Origin: Mesostigma viride
Taxonomy: Eukaryota; Streptophyta; Mesostigmatophyceae; Mesostigmatales; Mesostigmataceae
Assembly: GCA_009746045.1 (NCBI GenBank)
Contig: RPFO01000312.1
Location: 3,856,002-3,920,001, forward strand
Length of the DNA: 64,000 nt
Reading direction: 5' to 3'
Position numbers and translations under genes: made by a program. Each line of letters opens with the position of its first letter. Position 1 is the first letter of the stretch. Of the stretch, positions 48,801-58,500 are shown piece after piece. A model generated the notes under the pieces. The model was given only the letters and a program-made list of their open reading frames with translations. It was not told the origin of the DNA and did no database searches.

Positions 48801-51800
48801 CGCACGTCTGGGAAACCACCTCTGCCGTCGACCAGGGGTTGTCGACCTCGCGCGCCTGCGCTTGTCTGATCACGTCCGGGACCTCAACTCCCGCGCCCAG
48901 CACAGAAGTCGCCACCTGATGGTTGAACAGCCGCGCTGCCCCCAATCCAATGGCCACTATCTGGCCCAGTGCCTCCCGCGCCAAATCCAGCTGCTGCACG
49001 GTCACGTGCCCGCCTTGGTGAGCCACCTCCAGACCGTAAATCGTCGAGGAAAGCTCGTCCCTCAGCGACACAAACTTTTCGACGGCTTCTCGCGACAATT
49101 CGCCGGGAGCTGTCGATGTCTCAATTTGCATCACTATGGGGTCGCTCGCTGCCGGCCCCGCTGCGGTTCCACAAACCGCTACCCATCCTTTCTTCGCCAA
49201 CCCCCTCGCCAGGTACGCCGCCTGGACGAAGGTCGATGCGGTGCTCGGATGAGCGTAAGGATGAAAAGGTCGTGTTCGCTCCGGGCCTGCCACCCGAAGC
49301 TGCGGCTGCGAGCTTTGGCTTTGCGAAGGCTCTATGGCCCGCTCCGTCGGCACGTTGGACATGAAGATGGAAAGGAGACAATAATACGAGTTAGAAAGAG
49401 CTCCCAGCGGGTGTGAGCTCTTGGTCCTTCACAGCACGGCTTAGCCAATGTTGCAAGGCAGCAACCTTAAATCTGTGCACCAGGCCACGACCACGGTGGG
49501 CACTTCCACGACCAAGGTGGCACCCACGGTTCGTGCTTGCCGAGATAGCTGGTCATCCCCCATGACCAAGCTATATCCTTTGTGTTGTTCCTCGTTCCCA
49601 TCGGCGTGACGAGGCACGTGCAGGCGTGCAAGCAAATCCTCAACGTCCACTGGCATCAGTGCAGAGCCAGGACGAACTGGATTTGCCTAGGCTCTGCAAC
49701 CTGGGAAGTACAGGACCTGTCACAGGCCTGCAAGGCCTAGTATCCTTGCAGCCCTGTGCTAGTTCCAGTACCCCACCAGTCACAGGCTGCTGCTCCTCCT
49801 GGTCTACGTGGACCACAGTCACGTGATAGACAGGCTAAGCCTGTGCAGGGACGTCCTGCCACGTGTCCTGTCCACTATACCAGAGGACTGCACCCTAGTC
49901 GGCCACGGATGGCTAGGACTTCGGGACTTCATATCTTTCTTGTCCCTTGTCTGTTTCAGGCGGTCAGCAGGCGTTGGAAAGGTCTTTCCAAACTGTATCC
50001 ACTTAGCATATTGGTTGCCCAAAATGCTAGCTGCTGGGGGGGGGGGGGGGGGGGCAGCTGGGAAGGGCGGGCTGGCGACCAGGCCAGTTGGGTGGCGGGG
50101 CCGGGGAGCAGGTGGGCGAGCCGACGGGCAAAATGACGACAGGTGTTCAAGCTGCCCCATGATTCCCGAGGCCCTGAAATATCACCACCACCAACCATCG
50201 TTGCTGCAAGTCCACTACCGGCCTTGCATGTCATGTGCCGTCTACCGTGAATGGCCGTGTACAATCATTGGATCTTTCCTAGGGTAGTCACAGAAGCAAA
50301 AGTAAAGGCATCGTGTTTATTGGGTAAATTATAGTTAATGCTTTGTAGGCGACGAACACAGATCCTCTGTCACATCTTGTCGATGGCATGGTGACATGCT
50401 TAATGCAAGAATGGAGTTAGTAAGTGCTTATCCTAATTGGTTTTAGTAAAGCAGATGTACGATATCTGCCATTGCTAAATTGAATATTACTATGCGTTAG
50501 TCATACTGACTTCAAGTCTTATTGAGTACAGCACCTTTGGCCCTTGTTCTCCCATGCCCAGTTAACATGAGGGTGTAGATCTCTGCAGCTTTGTACATTT
50601 CTACCCTAACACATATGCTCCCTGTGCCCTGCTTCTTCTGCTGCCTGCAACCATGGACCCGGACCAGGTGGATCTGGGCCATGTGGAGCGTCTTTGATGC
50701 CAGGGCGCCCTCAGGTGGGTATCGCTACCTTCATGCTGCTTGCTGAGTTTTTAGATAATCTAGCTCCGCGGTATAGGGCCACCCACGCACGTTGTTTTAA
50801 TGATGAACCAGGGCCAACAAACCGCTAGCAGACACCACCACAGGAGACCCCAGGGACGAGGCGACAAGAACAAAGATTTTTTCAATACCTTGTATGTTCG
50901 AGTCAGCGATGCTTGCTGCAGAGACCGGCGCGACGGGCAGGGCATGCCAGAAAGCAGATGGCGCCTATCTCGCACGTCACCCTTACAGGAGGTTGCGTTT
51001 GAGGAAGCCATGCATCTAGCCAGGAAGCAGTGCCCCAGTAGGCTGGGAACCCCAGGCACTTGGCATGGTACTTTGTTGGGGCAAGGTGCTGCGGGTAACT
51101 GAATGGTTACCATGGGAGTAACCATGGGTTACCATGGGTGGGCAGCCGCTACGAGATGGCCTGAACAGGAACGTTCTCATCTCATCCAAGGCATCTCAAA
51201 ACATTCAGCATTCGCTTACACTTACCACAAACCCGAACATCCTTGCCCCGGCTCCTTTGTTACCGCACACCTTTACGCCTGCAGCCGACTGCCGCTCCAA
51301 CCATGCCTGCCCCAGTTTGTACTTCTTCGCTTACACTTTCCTTCCGGTGCATATCCTTTCGTCCCGCAGCCAACTGCAGCGCCAACCCGGGCCAGTACAT
51401 GGACAAGATTGATCTGACACGCAAGGCGCAAAGCTGCAGCATTCAGCCGCTAGTGCGGGACAAGCTGTGAGTGCGGGGGGTGATGTGAGCCATGAATGGG
51501 CGGAGGTGACAAGCTGTGAGGGGGGGGGGGTGATGTGAGCCATGAATGGGCGGAGGTGACAAGCTGTGAGGGGGGGGGGAAACTGACATGCCGTGAGGGG
51601 GGGACTCAGGTGCACTGTCGCAGCCAGATGGTATCTTACATCGCTACACTGCGGCGGCCGGTCACGCGTAGGCATGATTCAATCATCTGATCCCGTGAAT
51701 TCAAGGCACGATTCAGTCATTTTCCTTGCCTCAATGGAATACACTGCAAGCTCAAGACAAGCAGCTACGCAGGCAGTAAGGGGATGAGTGAGCGATCGTA

Positions 51801-54177
51801 GGGTCCCTATTCATTTTTGTGCATGTCGGGACCCTGCCCGTTTGCGCCGCGATGACTGTCCAACATACTGTGATGCCACATGCGCCCGTGTGCCCTTGCA
51901 CTCGGGCAGGCCTCATTCCTTATTTTCCCTGATTTCCCCTGATATTTCCTAGTTTTCATCATACTAATTTTCTGGAGCTACACCGCTGCCGTAAGGGCTT
52001 GTACTTCAGACTGCACGGTCACGCCAGGAGGCCCGGAACTGTTGGGGGGCGCACCCGAAGATGAACCATCCATGCGCTGGCTGTCCTGTGTTCCCATCAC
52101 ACGCATGCCTCCCCACGCAAGGATTCAGCTGGCGTGGCACATTGACACACAGCCCGGGATGATGCGGGCTATTTTGATTGTCTAATGCGTGTGCATGTGC
52201 GTGTGTGCGCGTGTGTGCGCCACTCTCTGTATGCAATCACTCCTCCTGGGCCCACAGAAACGGCGGCTACATCCCGCCCGCCATTGAAGCGCCCAACAAC
52301 CGCGCAACCTTTGGCATGAACGTGGGCAAGCCCCAGCTCACCGCGGCCGACTACGCCCCCCAGCCTCTGGTGAACATCTCCTTGCAGATGCCAAGCGTGT
52401 GGTGCGAGAAACCGGTGCCGGCGGCAGTCAAGCGCTCCGCCCGCATGTACGACGACGACGGAAACCCGACGGGAAACTGGCGCGTGGCAGCAGGTCAGAA
52501 TGCGCTGCGCGCATGTCTGTCCGATTCCTTGTTTCAAGCCCACCCCCTTGGTGTTGTCATGAAGCTGATGGCGTCTTACAGGGCCGTGACGATGTCCTGC
52601 TGCCATCCATGTGAGCCTTGTGTATACAAGCCTCCCTTACAAGGACCGTCTGCAACTGAGGACCCGTGCTTCCCTAGTTGTCTTCATCTCTGAGAGGCCT
52701 CAGGCCCGGACACAGGCATAAGCAACGTTGCCGCTGTGGTTGTTCTACACCGCTCATGCACTGTACTGCAAGGCCATGCACAAGTGTCTCATTGGCAATC
52801 GCCGATCGTTTCTAACAAAAGAACCTACGGCGTCACTGGACTTCCTTTCCGCACTGACTGCTCTGTCGAGGACACCTGGCTCATGTATGGCTACTGGACT
52901 GCGTCACTGTTTTACATCATGCATGGGTTCATCATTGCCGTCCCTTGGTTGCAGAGTCCTACAACCAGTGCTGCCACATGTCCAAGGTCGTCAATACCGC
53001 ATCGCCCACCTGCTGCGTGGCGGTATCCGGTGCGTATCATGCATGGCCTATGAGACTTGGCCATGTACAGGCACATAAGTTCATCTATATTATATACATG
53101 TTGGTCAGGCCATGCAGAGCTGCCATTGGGCCTTGTCAGGTGCCCCTTTTGTTCCACAGAGCTCCATGGATGAAGCTGCCAGGTGCAGTGACAAACCAAC
53201 ATATACCTTAGCAGGTTCAAGCCAGGTTAATAATACTTCGCAGTAGCTGGGGTCGGTGCTGTCAGCTGATGGGAAGGCCTTCTTGGGAATCATCATGCAA
53301 AGCTGGGATAGCTGTACAGTTCTGATATCGCACGGCCGGTCACTTACTGGCTGTCTACAGCAATATGTAGTGCTGTACGTAGACTTCATGTTCAAAACGT
53401 CATAGTCTACCCTCCCTGCTTCTCCATCTAACTGCTTTAACATGTCCACCATGTACACATGCCTTGCTGCCCGCAGCGCACTACGTCACTGATCCCCCGC
53501 GCTGTCGATCGTGTCCGTGTGGGGGCAACTGCACGCGCGTTGACGCTACCACGCTCAACCTGGAGCCTGAGGAGCGCGCGCGAAACTGCGGCGCGCGCGT
53601 GCTTTTATATTTCCTGGACGAGTGGAGCAACGGGTACCGCGCAACCATATCCATCATCAACCAGGACGCCAGCGCGCCGATAGCCCACTGGAGTCTCGCG
53701 TGGGCGTTTGGCGACGAGGAGCGACTGTTGAACGTCACAGGGGCTGACGCGCTGGACGACGACGCCGAGGACGTGGTGTTTGTGCCGATGGCGTACATGC
53801 GGCACCGGGGGGAGGCGGTGCTGGCACCACTTGGCACGGTCACATTTGAGGTGGTCGTGATGACACGCGCGGGGGTGCTCCCCAAGGCCCCCCGCCGGGT
53901 CCTATTGGGGGGGTTCGAGTGTGCAGCGCCGGGGCAGATGCCGCTGCGACCGCGTTTCCCTGAGACGTCGGCTGCCGTCTCGTTGGTGAATGCAGGGCTG
54001 TATGGGCAGGTCACGCGGGGATATCGATCTTTCTTTGGACCTACAATTATGTCATCGAAGCTGTTCTCTCCAGTAGCCTCCTTCACGGATGCACTGGTCA
54101 TCCTGCTGCAAGTGGGCGCATGGTGGCCTTGGCTGCCGTTGGCATGCGCCGTGGCCCTGTTTGCATTTCTTGTTTAA
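33518..54177 (+). CDS. Secreted COBRA-like protein with two mucin-type WxxW domains, ten exons
   Basis: Exons: 33518-33557, 33741-33886, 34326-34622, 35489-35720, 36345-36545, 37072-37428, 45046-45205, 51380-51466, 52258-52493, 53477-54177. All junctions are GT-AG and phases close to 818 residues. Order: signal peptide (1-21), Pro-rich linker, WxxW domain 1 (43-129), a domain like the N-terminal region of plant COBL7 (162-305), WxxW domain 2 (312-412), COBRA domain (425 to about 740), hydrophobic C-terminus (790-818) suiting a GPI-anchor signal. COBRA proteins are GPI-anchored wall proteins that affect cellulose assembly. WxxW domains are Cys-rich extracellular modules known from animal mucins. 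The role in wall or matrix is inferred. Introns 6 and 7 are 7.6 and 6.2 kb. Confidence 0.88.
34255..34304. repeat. (CCCA)n tract before the exon 3 acceptor
   Basis: Twelve CCCA units end about 20 bases before the CAG acceptor. Confidence 0.9.
34326..34622 (+). other. COBRA-like gene exon 3: rest of WxxW domain 1
   Basis: APTGIQCRRVRDRMDW, YICDPRVGGRCSNDAQ and CEDFEIRLRC carry the conserved Cys pattern of the family, ending at Cys129. The exon then adds a 30-residue acidic link. Confidence 0.88.
35489..36545 (+). other. COBRA-like gene exons 4-5: COBL7-type N-terminal domain
   Basis: CEFSAAVIVTNTGTRALRDW and AQVTFGSYNESVTAVFNG in exon 4, and YTEAGAQLRNFQEYIVLQGI with LQTVDHLCPGQIL in exon 5, follow the pattern of the 170-residue region before the COBRA domain in plant COBL7-type proteins (a beta-rich, CBM-like fold). 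The comparison is from memory. Confidence 0.72.
37072..37428 (+). other. COBRA-like gene exon 6: WxxW domain 2
   Basis: SWTPWINVDNPSGLGDWELL, TRIQCRRVRDGAHW, YVCSTEVGGRCDNAAQ and CEDFEIRVQC repeat domain 1 almost residue for residue, with a Ser/Thr-rich loop of about 20 residues inserted. The two domains look like an internal duplication. Confidence 0.9.
38055..38228. repeat. Irregular 20/40-bp repeat in intron 6
   Basis: Seven aggccttgatatct- or gcataaggcc-type units. Confidence 0.8.
38320..39240. repeat. 19-bp minisatellite, about 48 copies, in intron 6
   Basis: The unit is ATGTGTGCCTGTGTCAAGC, with variable CC/CG and AAG/TAG/AGG positions. All plus frames lack stops, giving frames of up to 393 codons (CACVKHV repeats) that are artefacts of a stop-free 19-mer. 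Confidence 0.96.
39558..44568. repeat. 17-bp minisatellite, about 295 copies, in intron 6
   Basis: The unit is TTGCTCCACAGGAAAGC with frequent T/C (tTcc), C/T (caTagg) and G/A (gaaaAc) changes and occasional ATAATAGG spacers. Larger blocks recur, for example 41330-41440 and 41750-41860, so there is higher-order structure. Seventeen is not a multiple of three and the unit has no stop, so all minus frames stay open for up to 1620 codons (EQAFLWSKLSCGASFPV). I treat these as repeat artefacts. Confidence 0.97.
45046..45205 (+). other. COBRA-like gene exon 7: start of the COBRA domain
   Basis: CELSVEFDVVEEWVGGYVLD and APAWALDWTF-like text (SPAWALDWTFTKS) match the opening of the COBRA domain, where plants have a 'W..GYVA.V...NYQ.YRHI..PGW.LGW.W' pattern. 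In rice BC1 this region binds cellulose. Confidence 0.85.
45509..46149 (+). repeat. Left LTR-like direct repeat
   Basis: Begins at TGTTAGAAAG and ends aaaatgcta; pairs with 49390-50029 with only a few differences. Confidence 0.85.
46498..47028 (-). CDS. Unrecognised 176-codon ORF in the LTR-type element
   Basis: An open frame with protein-like composition (LPEVHQLLRLMFVLKLKEVD, MLHDTWRILLCIFLSFLVKG) lies between the left repeat and the palindrome, and its first codons overlap the palindrome arm. I do not recognise it and it may be chance. Confidence 0.25.
   Translation of the reverse strand: MARSVGTLDMKMAKAWTLGFVASGHEWIVSNCAEPVDELPEVHQLLRLMFVLKLKEVDGVQVPHVRPFVTEYHGTGQLLDEELYTPGMLHDTWRILLCIFLSFLVKGVPYSSVLIDFKRAFLKGDQDQARQTWRDIPPFFVTVPAVWRAEIKARYLRILKQKGKVGQGGRHKNGRL
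47000..48184 (+). pseudogene. Gag-like gene, plus-strand copy, one nonsense codon
   Basis: The same protein as the minus-strand copy, but codon Glu after QQLDLAR is lost to a TAG at 47387-47389, splitting it into two frames (to 47389 and from 47405). The C-terminus differs beyond the palindrome arm, ending SVAGTVPTASSSNTST. Confidence 0.7.
48211..49362 (-). CDS. Gag-like gene, intact minus-strand copy
   Basis: 383 codons. The N-terminus is Ser/Gln/Pro-rich (MSNVPTERAIEPSQSQSSQP). A helical region follows (SREAVEKFVSLRDELSSTIY, QQLDLAREALGQIVAIGLGA, VVSQTCEHLVNILLQESRGN), then an acidic, charged C-terminal half (DGEDAAGSDEERPETP). Position inside an LTR-type element and overall make-up suggest a gag-like protein, but I see no zinc knuckle or other named motif. 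The start chosen is the first Met after the purine tract. Confidence 0.5.
   Translation of the reverse strand: MSNVPTERAIEPSQSQSSQPQLRVAGPERTRPFHPYAHPSTASTFVQAAYLARGLAKKGWVAVCGTAAGPAASDPIVMQIETSTAPGELSREAVEKFVSLRDELSSTIYGLEVAHQGGHVTVQQLDLAREALGQIVAIGLGAARLFNHQVATSVLGAGVEVPDVIRQAQAREVDNPWSTAEVVSQTCEHLVNILLQESRGNADRWVITTRPFGIWSTLDTPRAAEPEAHDPVVEVITGREVTPEDFHYQFVDQPEGIIERSSQQIDEGDGTVEGYAARRRAELHVPQEPEHDYGGRGACNDKRGGGTRWVRNIEWDRKASEPQIPVEKSADGRPVSRVLGPYADGEDAAGSDEERPETPIAATAQERELEAANQAGAESWTQQ
49390..50029 (+). repeat. Right LTR-like direct repeat
   Basis: Copy of 45509-46149. A 19-base G run (50036-50054) follows at once. Confidence 0.85.
50055..51379. other. Rest of intron 7, nothing recognised
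   Basis: Short ORFs only. Confidence 0.4.
51380..51466 (+). other. COBRA-like gene exon 8, small
   Basis: The acceptor is the second of two nearby CAGs; only this one keeps the phase with exon 7. It encodes NPGQYMDKIDLTRKAQSCSI and a short basic end, the position of the Cys-containing 'P..VDL...C' segment of COBRA domains. It is the least certain exon. Confidence 0.6.
51459..51600. repeat. About 50-bp tandem repeat copying the exon 8 splice donor
   Basis: GACAAGCTGTGAG occurs at 51459, 51508 and 51558, each followed by a G run and tgatgtgagccatgaatggg. Confidence 0.85.
52258..52493 (+). other. COBRA-like gene exon 9
   Basis: NGGYIPPAIEAPNNRATFGM and VNISLQMPSVWCEKPVPAAV correspond to the plant 'KGG...W.....A..SFQV.VG' and 'YTC..A' segments. 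The donor is GTCAGA, a weaker site that is required by phase. Confidence 0.75.
53477..54177 (+). other. COBRA-like gene exon 10: rest of COBRA domain and GPI signal
   Basis: CRSCPCGGNC corresponds to the plant CP-CSCGC segment. GARVLLYFLDEWSNGYRATI, SIINQDASAPIAHWSLAW and VVFVPMAYM continue the domain; FECAAPGQMPLRPRFP ends it. The plant CCVS motif is absent. A 28-residue hydrophobic tail (WWPWLPLACAVALFAFLV) ends the protein. Confidence 0.88.
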
Positions 54178-54263
54178 TATGCATGCATGTCCGGCGATCG
54201 ATAGAGGCAGTATATGGCCCGCTGGTGCAGAGAGAAGCTAGCTCTAGGCAAAGTTCTTGACTT

Positions 54264-54268
54264 TGTAA
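54264..54268 (+). terminator. Putative TGTAA polyadenylation signal of the COBRA-like gene
   Basis: TGTAA lies 87 bases after the stop. This is the usual signal in chlorophyte algae. Confidence 0.55.
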
Positions 54269-54775
54269 AGGGCACGCCTTTCTCTGATCGATTGAAAAGC
54301 TGCTCACTTCATTCATGCATTAATTAATTAATAGACATGTGACTGCGTCACGTGAGCATAAGTCCTCAGTGGGAGGGGAACATGGGATGGCCGGAATGGA
54401 TGGTGTAAGCTATCTAGGTCCTAGTTACAGGGTTGTGGGCCGGCACCACGGCCCGAATCGCTACGAATGCCATACGCGCGGTCACACGCAGAGCCCCCAC
54501 AGACTTGGGGGTGGTCTCCTTCATCACTACTTGCCATCTATCATTGCGTACCATCTGCCTCCATATTACAGACGAACCAGGAGGCTGCCCGGGTGCACAC
54601 TTCATTGTCGCGGCCCTTCGTTACTGTTGTAGTATAGTATATAACATTCTCAGATGGGTTAACTAGCCCAGATTTTAAGCCCCTCCTGGTGCTGTGCGGT
54701 ATTATCTTAAATGTAGGAAGCTGCCCAGGTCAAGTCACAAAAACATGAATAGGTGAATCCAAGGCGCTTGCCTTA

Positions 54776-55102
54776 CAGTCATTACCGCGTTAAGTTGCGA
54801 TCGCCGCCTAAAACTTGGCGTCGCAACTTAACGCGGTAACGCAACTTAACGCGGGTACGTAACCTTGAAGTAGAATTAGGCTAGCAGCCCACCCCCTCCT
54901 CCTCTGACGGACTTCTATACGGCAATCGACAGCTCTCAACGAGCCAGATCCAGCTGCAGCATCAAGTCGCCCAAAGTATATTTTTCCGGCCAGATATTTA
55001 CCGAAAGGTGGGCGGTGAGGTATACGGCGCCCAACTTACCGGCGTCGCAACTTAACGCGGTAAAGCAACCTTAAGAAACGCAACTTAACGCGGTAATGAC
55101 TG
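54776..55102. mobile_element. Tc1/mariner-type MITE, 327 bp
   Basis: TA|CAGTCATTACCGCGTTAAG at the left and its mirror, ending GACTG|TA, at the right; 24-bp perfect inverted repeats and a TA duplication. The inner core repeats cgcaacttaacgcggtaa. A TA target and CAGT ends fit Tc1/mariner. No coding. Confidence 0.85.
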
Positions 55103-55522
55103 TATTTGAAACCAACAATTGAAATGTGAAAAATGTCTTAATTAAAATTTTCAAACTTTGGAAATCAAAATGCAGTGGCCAAGCAGTCGACCAGGACAGT
55201 TCAAAAGGGCTTGCTAAGGTTGCAGTTTACACTGAGATTTACGTTAAGAGTATCCATATCCTGTACAATTTCAAAACATCATTAAGGTCTCCTGAAAAAT
55301 GGCCTCCCACATTGGCCACATACTTGAGGTCATCTATTACAAAGGTTTGCGATTGCAGAGAGGCCCGGTAGCAGCAAAGCTAGTCGTGTAGGCACGGCGG
55401 AGTTATAAACAGTTGGGAGTTGGGGCGCCTTCCAGCAGGCTCGATATTAGACAATCCTCAGCCAAAGGGGTTCTTGTCGGCAAGAGCCTGGACGTAGCAA
55501 AAAAGCAAGTGGGTAACAAGCA

Positions 55523-58500
55523 TTACAGAGTGAAGCAGCACAGGCGGCAGCAATTAAGAATCAGCAAAATGTGAGCAATAAGCAAAAGGCAACAACGCTG
55601 AAGAATCTTAGAGCAACCCTGGGAAAGCATTCGAAAAACCTGGCTGCAATATATGCGCAGTTGTATCCTTACCTTTTTGATGGCCTCCACATACTTGCGC
55701 ACCTGTTGCCAGGAACATGACAACGTGCAGCATGCATACACATGCAGAATCAGGGGATAGGAAACACCATGGCAGGCAGAAGCCTGCTGTGTGGTTACCA
55801 TACCCAGCAAATAGAACTATAACAGAACAGCAAATCGCTCCACATGCCAACGCTGTCCAAATGCCGAAACCTGGACCATGAAAAACCAAGAGCTGCCAAG
55901 CTTTTGCACAATTCATCGCAAATCAATGCACGCTTGGGGTGTCTCACAGAGTGCTAGCACCTCCACCAAGCCTAGAAGCCTTTAGGTACGCAATCCCGAG
56001 GCCATGACACTAGCACCCCTTATAGGTACTCGCGAGGCACAGGCTAGAGGTAATTTCTGGCACACGTGCCTGCACGAATCTGCACATGCACCAAACGGAT
56101 CAACTGATTACATCCTAGTGCAGGTACAATGCTCCATTTGCAGGACATCAGCCAACGCCGGAAGGCAGCATGAGCTGCAGACACACTTTGGGTGGACGCG
56201 CAAGCTCACACAGGAAAAAGGTGCAACGCGTACCGATCCCAGGTTTGGGTTGATGGCGAGTGCGCGCTCAAACCACTCGACTGACTCCTCTAGTTGGTGT
56301 AGGCCCAGGTAGTTGAGCGCCATCCCTGGGCAAGAACCAAGCGCACGTGGGCAAGGGCATGAGGGCGGGGGCATGTGGGCAAGGGCATGCGGGCAAGGGC
56401 ATGTGGGCAAGGGCATGAGGGCAAGGGCATGTGGGCAAGGGCATGTGGGCAAGGGCATGAGGGCAAGGGCATGTGGGCAAGGGCATGAGGGCAAGGGCAT
56501 GTGGGCAAGGGCATGTGGGCAAGGGCATGAGGGCAAGGGCATGTGGGCAAGGGCATGCGGGCAAGGGCATGTGGGCAAGGGCATGTGGGCAAGGGCATGT
56601 GGGCAAGGGCATGAGGGCAAGGGCATGTGGGCAAGGGATGGTGGCTAGGCACACACGGGTGAATAGGCGAGACAGCACACCCATTCTCAAGCTCGTCGGT
56701 GGGTGCTGCGATGCTGAATGGAAATCAACTACTGGGCCTAGAGATGCCGAAATTAGTGAACTTCAAACACTTCGTCTGTAGCAGGCATCTAGTGCTCACC
56801 ACATGCTTTGTGCCCTCCCCTAGTTAGCCCGCCCAGCCCAGACGTTGGGCCAACCAATGCACAGCAACAGATAGGGCAACCCGTAGGGGATCTCCGTAGA
56901 CCTTGCGCTACAGTCATTCACGCCTTAAGTTGGGTTCGTGGTTTTTGAGGGGTCAACCCAACTTAAGGCGTGAACCCAACTTAAGGCGTGAATGACTGTA
57001 CCTGCTTCCCTCATACAGTGCTTGGCAGCAAGATTGCTTGCGCCTGTCCCTCAAGGAGGGAAATGGAATGGCTGCCAGGTAGGAAAGAAAGGCATAGCAG
57101 GGAAGGCGCCGTGTTCCATGAATGAACACATGCATGCACACACACGTGCAAAATATGCGCTGACCAAGACAAGGAGTGGGTTTTGAAGTTGTTTTGTGAC
57201 CAGAGCACGCCCCCGTTCTTTATGTAAGGCGGCTCACCGCTGAGGGCGCCGAAATGGTAGGGGTTTTGCCGGACCACCTCCTTACAATCCTCGATCGAAC
57301 GCATGTAGTCCTGCGGGGTACGGCACACGAAACAGGCCCACCGTAACAATACACACAAACGGGGCCCACACATCGTATGTAACAATAAGCCCGCTGGTGT
57401 CTGCCTGAGCAGAGCTTGGGTAAACAACCCACCCCTTCCTGCCTTTCTTAAGGCAGTAATCGGCATGCACAGACCCAGCACACACGCCATGCCAGTTGGC
57501 TCGCGCACTTCCAGCAATCACTGTATCCGTCTCTCTGCCCACTCTTTCACGGTCACTGTATGCGCCGAGTGGTCACTGTACCCACCTTCCTGAGGTACCG
57601 CACGGTGGCCCGCTTGTTGTAGCCCTCGGTGAAGCTCGGGTCTAGCGCGATCAGCTGAGCAGCACATCCATTTACAAGCACATGCATGATCCACACAGCC
57701 ACAAGAGGTAAGAGCCACTACAGGTAAGGGCCGCGAGAGGTGACCACTAGCGTCATGCCACCACTGCAACCGCCGTGCCATGCAGAACGTGAGTGCAACA
57801 CCGCTGCCCCACGAATGGCTGGCTGTTGTTGGAAGCAAGCAGGGAGAGGTTTTAGTGCGAGAAGGGCGCAAGCAGGAGGAGCAAGAGGGTGCAAGCGCTC
57901 CATGCCAGAGCTTCCAGCTCGCCACTCCCTGGCTGCTCGCTGTCGACAGCTTGACTATCGTCGTAGGACACGCTTGATGGTGTGATCGGCTGAGTTTGCC
58001 GACTGGCATCAGCAACGGATGCCGCATACTTGGGTGCCCTCATCGTGTGTGGCCGCGTTCCCCCCTTGTCCTGTAGTGTCCCCACGGCGTCCTACAGTGT
58101 CCTACAGTGTCCTCGTTTTGTCCTACAGTGTCCTCAACTCCTTACAGTGTCCCCACCTTGTCGAATATCTGCTCCGCTCGAGGGAGCTGGTCCTTTTGTA
58201 GCAACACGGCCAAGCCCTCCTGCCGTCACACAAGGACAACAGGCAGGGTGGACACACCGTCAGGTGCACCAATGGATCAAAGTTCCTGAGGAAAATATTT
58301 GGTGGTTTGTCATTTAGTGACAAAAAGACATGACGGAATTTGCCGCCGTACATCAGCGCATGCTGCTGTGCACAACAGGAAGGGCCTAAAACAAGATTCA
58401 GGAGCGTCACTATTATATTCACTATGATCCTATACACTATTATATACACTATGATCCTATACACTATTAAATACACTATGATCGTATACACTATTATATA

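Larger units (their letters stand above)
46993..49371. repeat. Large palindrome: 1.14-kb inverted arms, 89-bp spacer
   Basis: Arms 46993-48136 and 48226-49371 are near-identical inverted copies; I see only scattered single-base differences. RNA read across it would fold into a long hairpin. Confidence 0.93.
45509..50029 (+). mobile_element. LTR-type element with a palindromic interior, in intron 7
   Basis: Direct repeats 45509-46149 and 49390-50029 (about 640 bp, nearly identical) look like LTRs starting GTTAGAAAGAGCTCCCAGCG. A purine-rich GATGGAAAGGAGAC just before the right copy would serve as a polypurine tract for plus orientation. The interior holds two inverted copies of one gene and no reverse transcriptase, so it is non-autonomous. 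I could not confirm a target duplication. Confidence 0.7.
56234..58219 (-). other. TPR-coding exons 9-12 of the UVR-HEAT-TPR gene
   Basis: Four exons of 63, 69, 73 and 92 bases encode a continuous superhelix. The text NKRATVRYLR...SIEDC...NPYHFGALSG...FERALAINPNL is the standard pattern of a bacterial- and plastid-type TPR protein. Confidence 0.85.
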
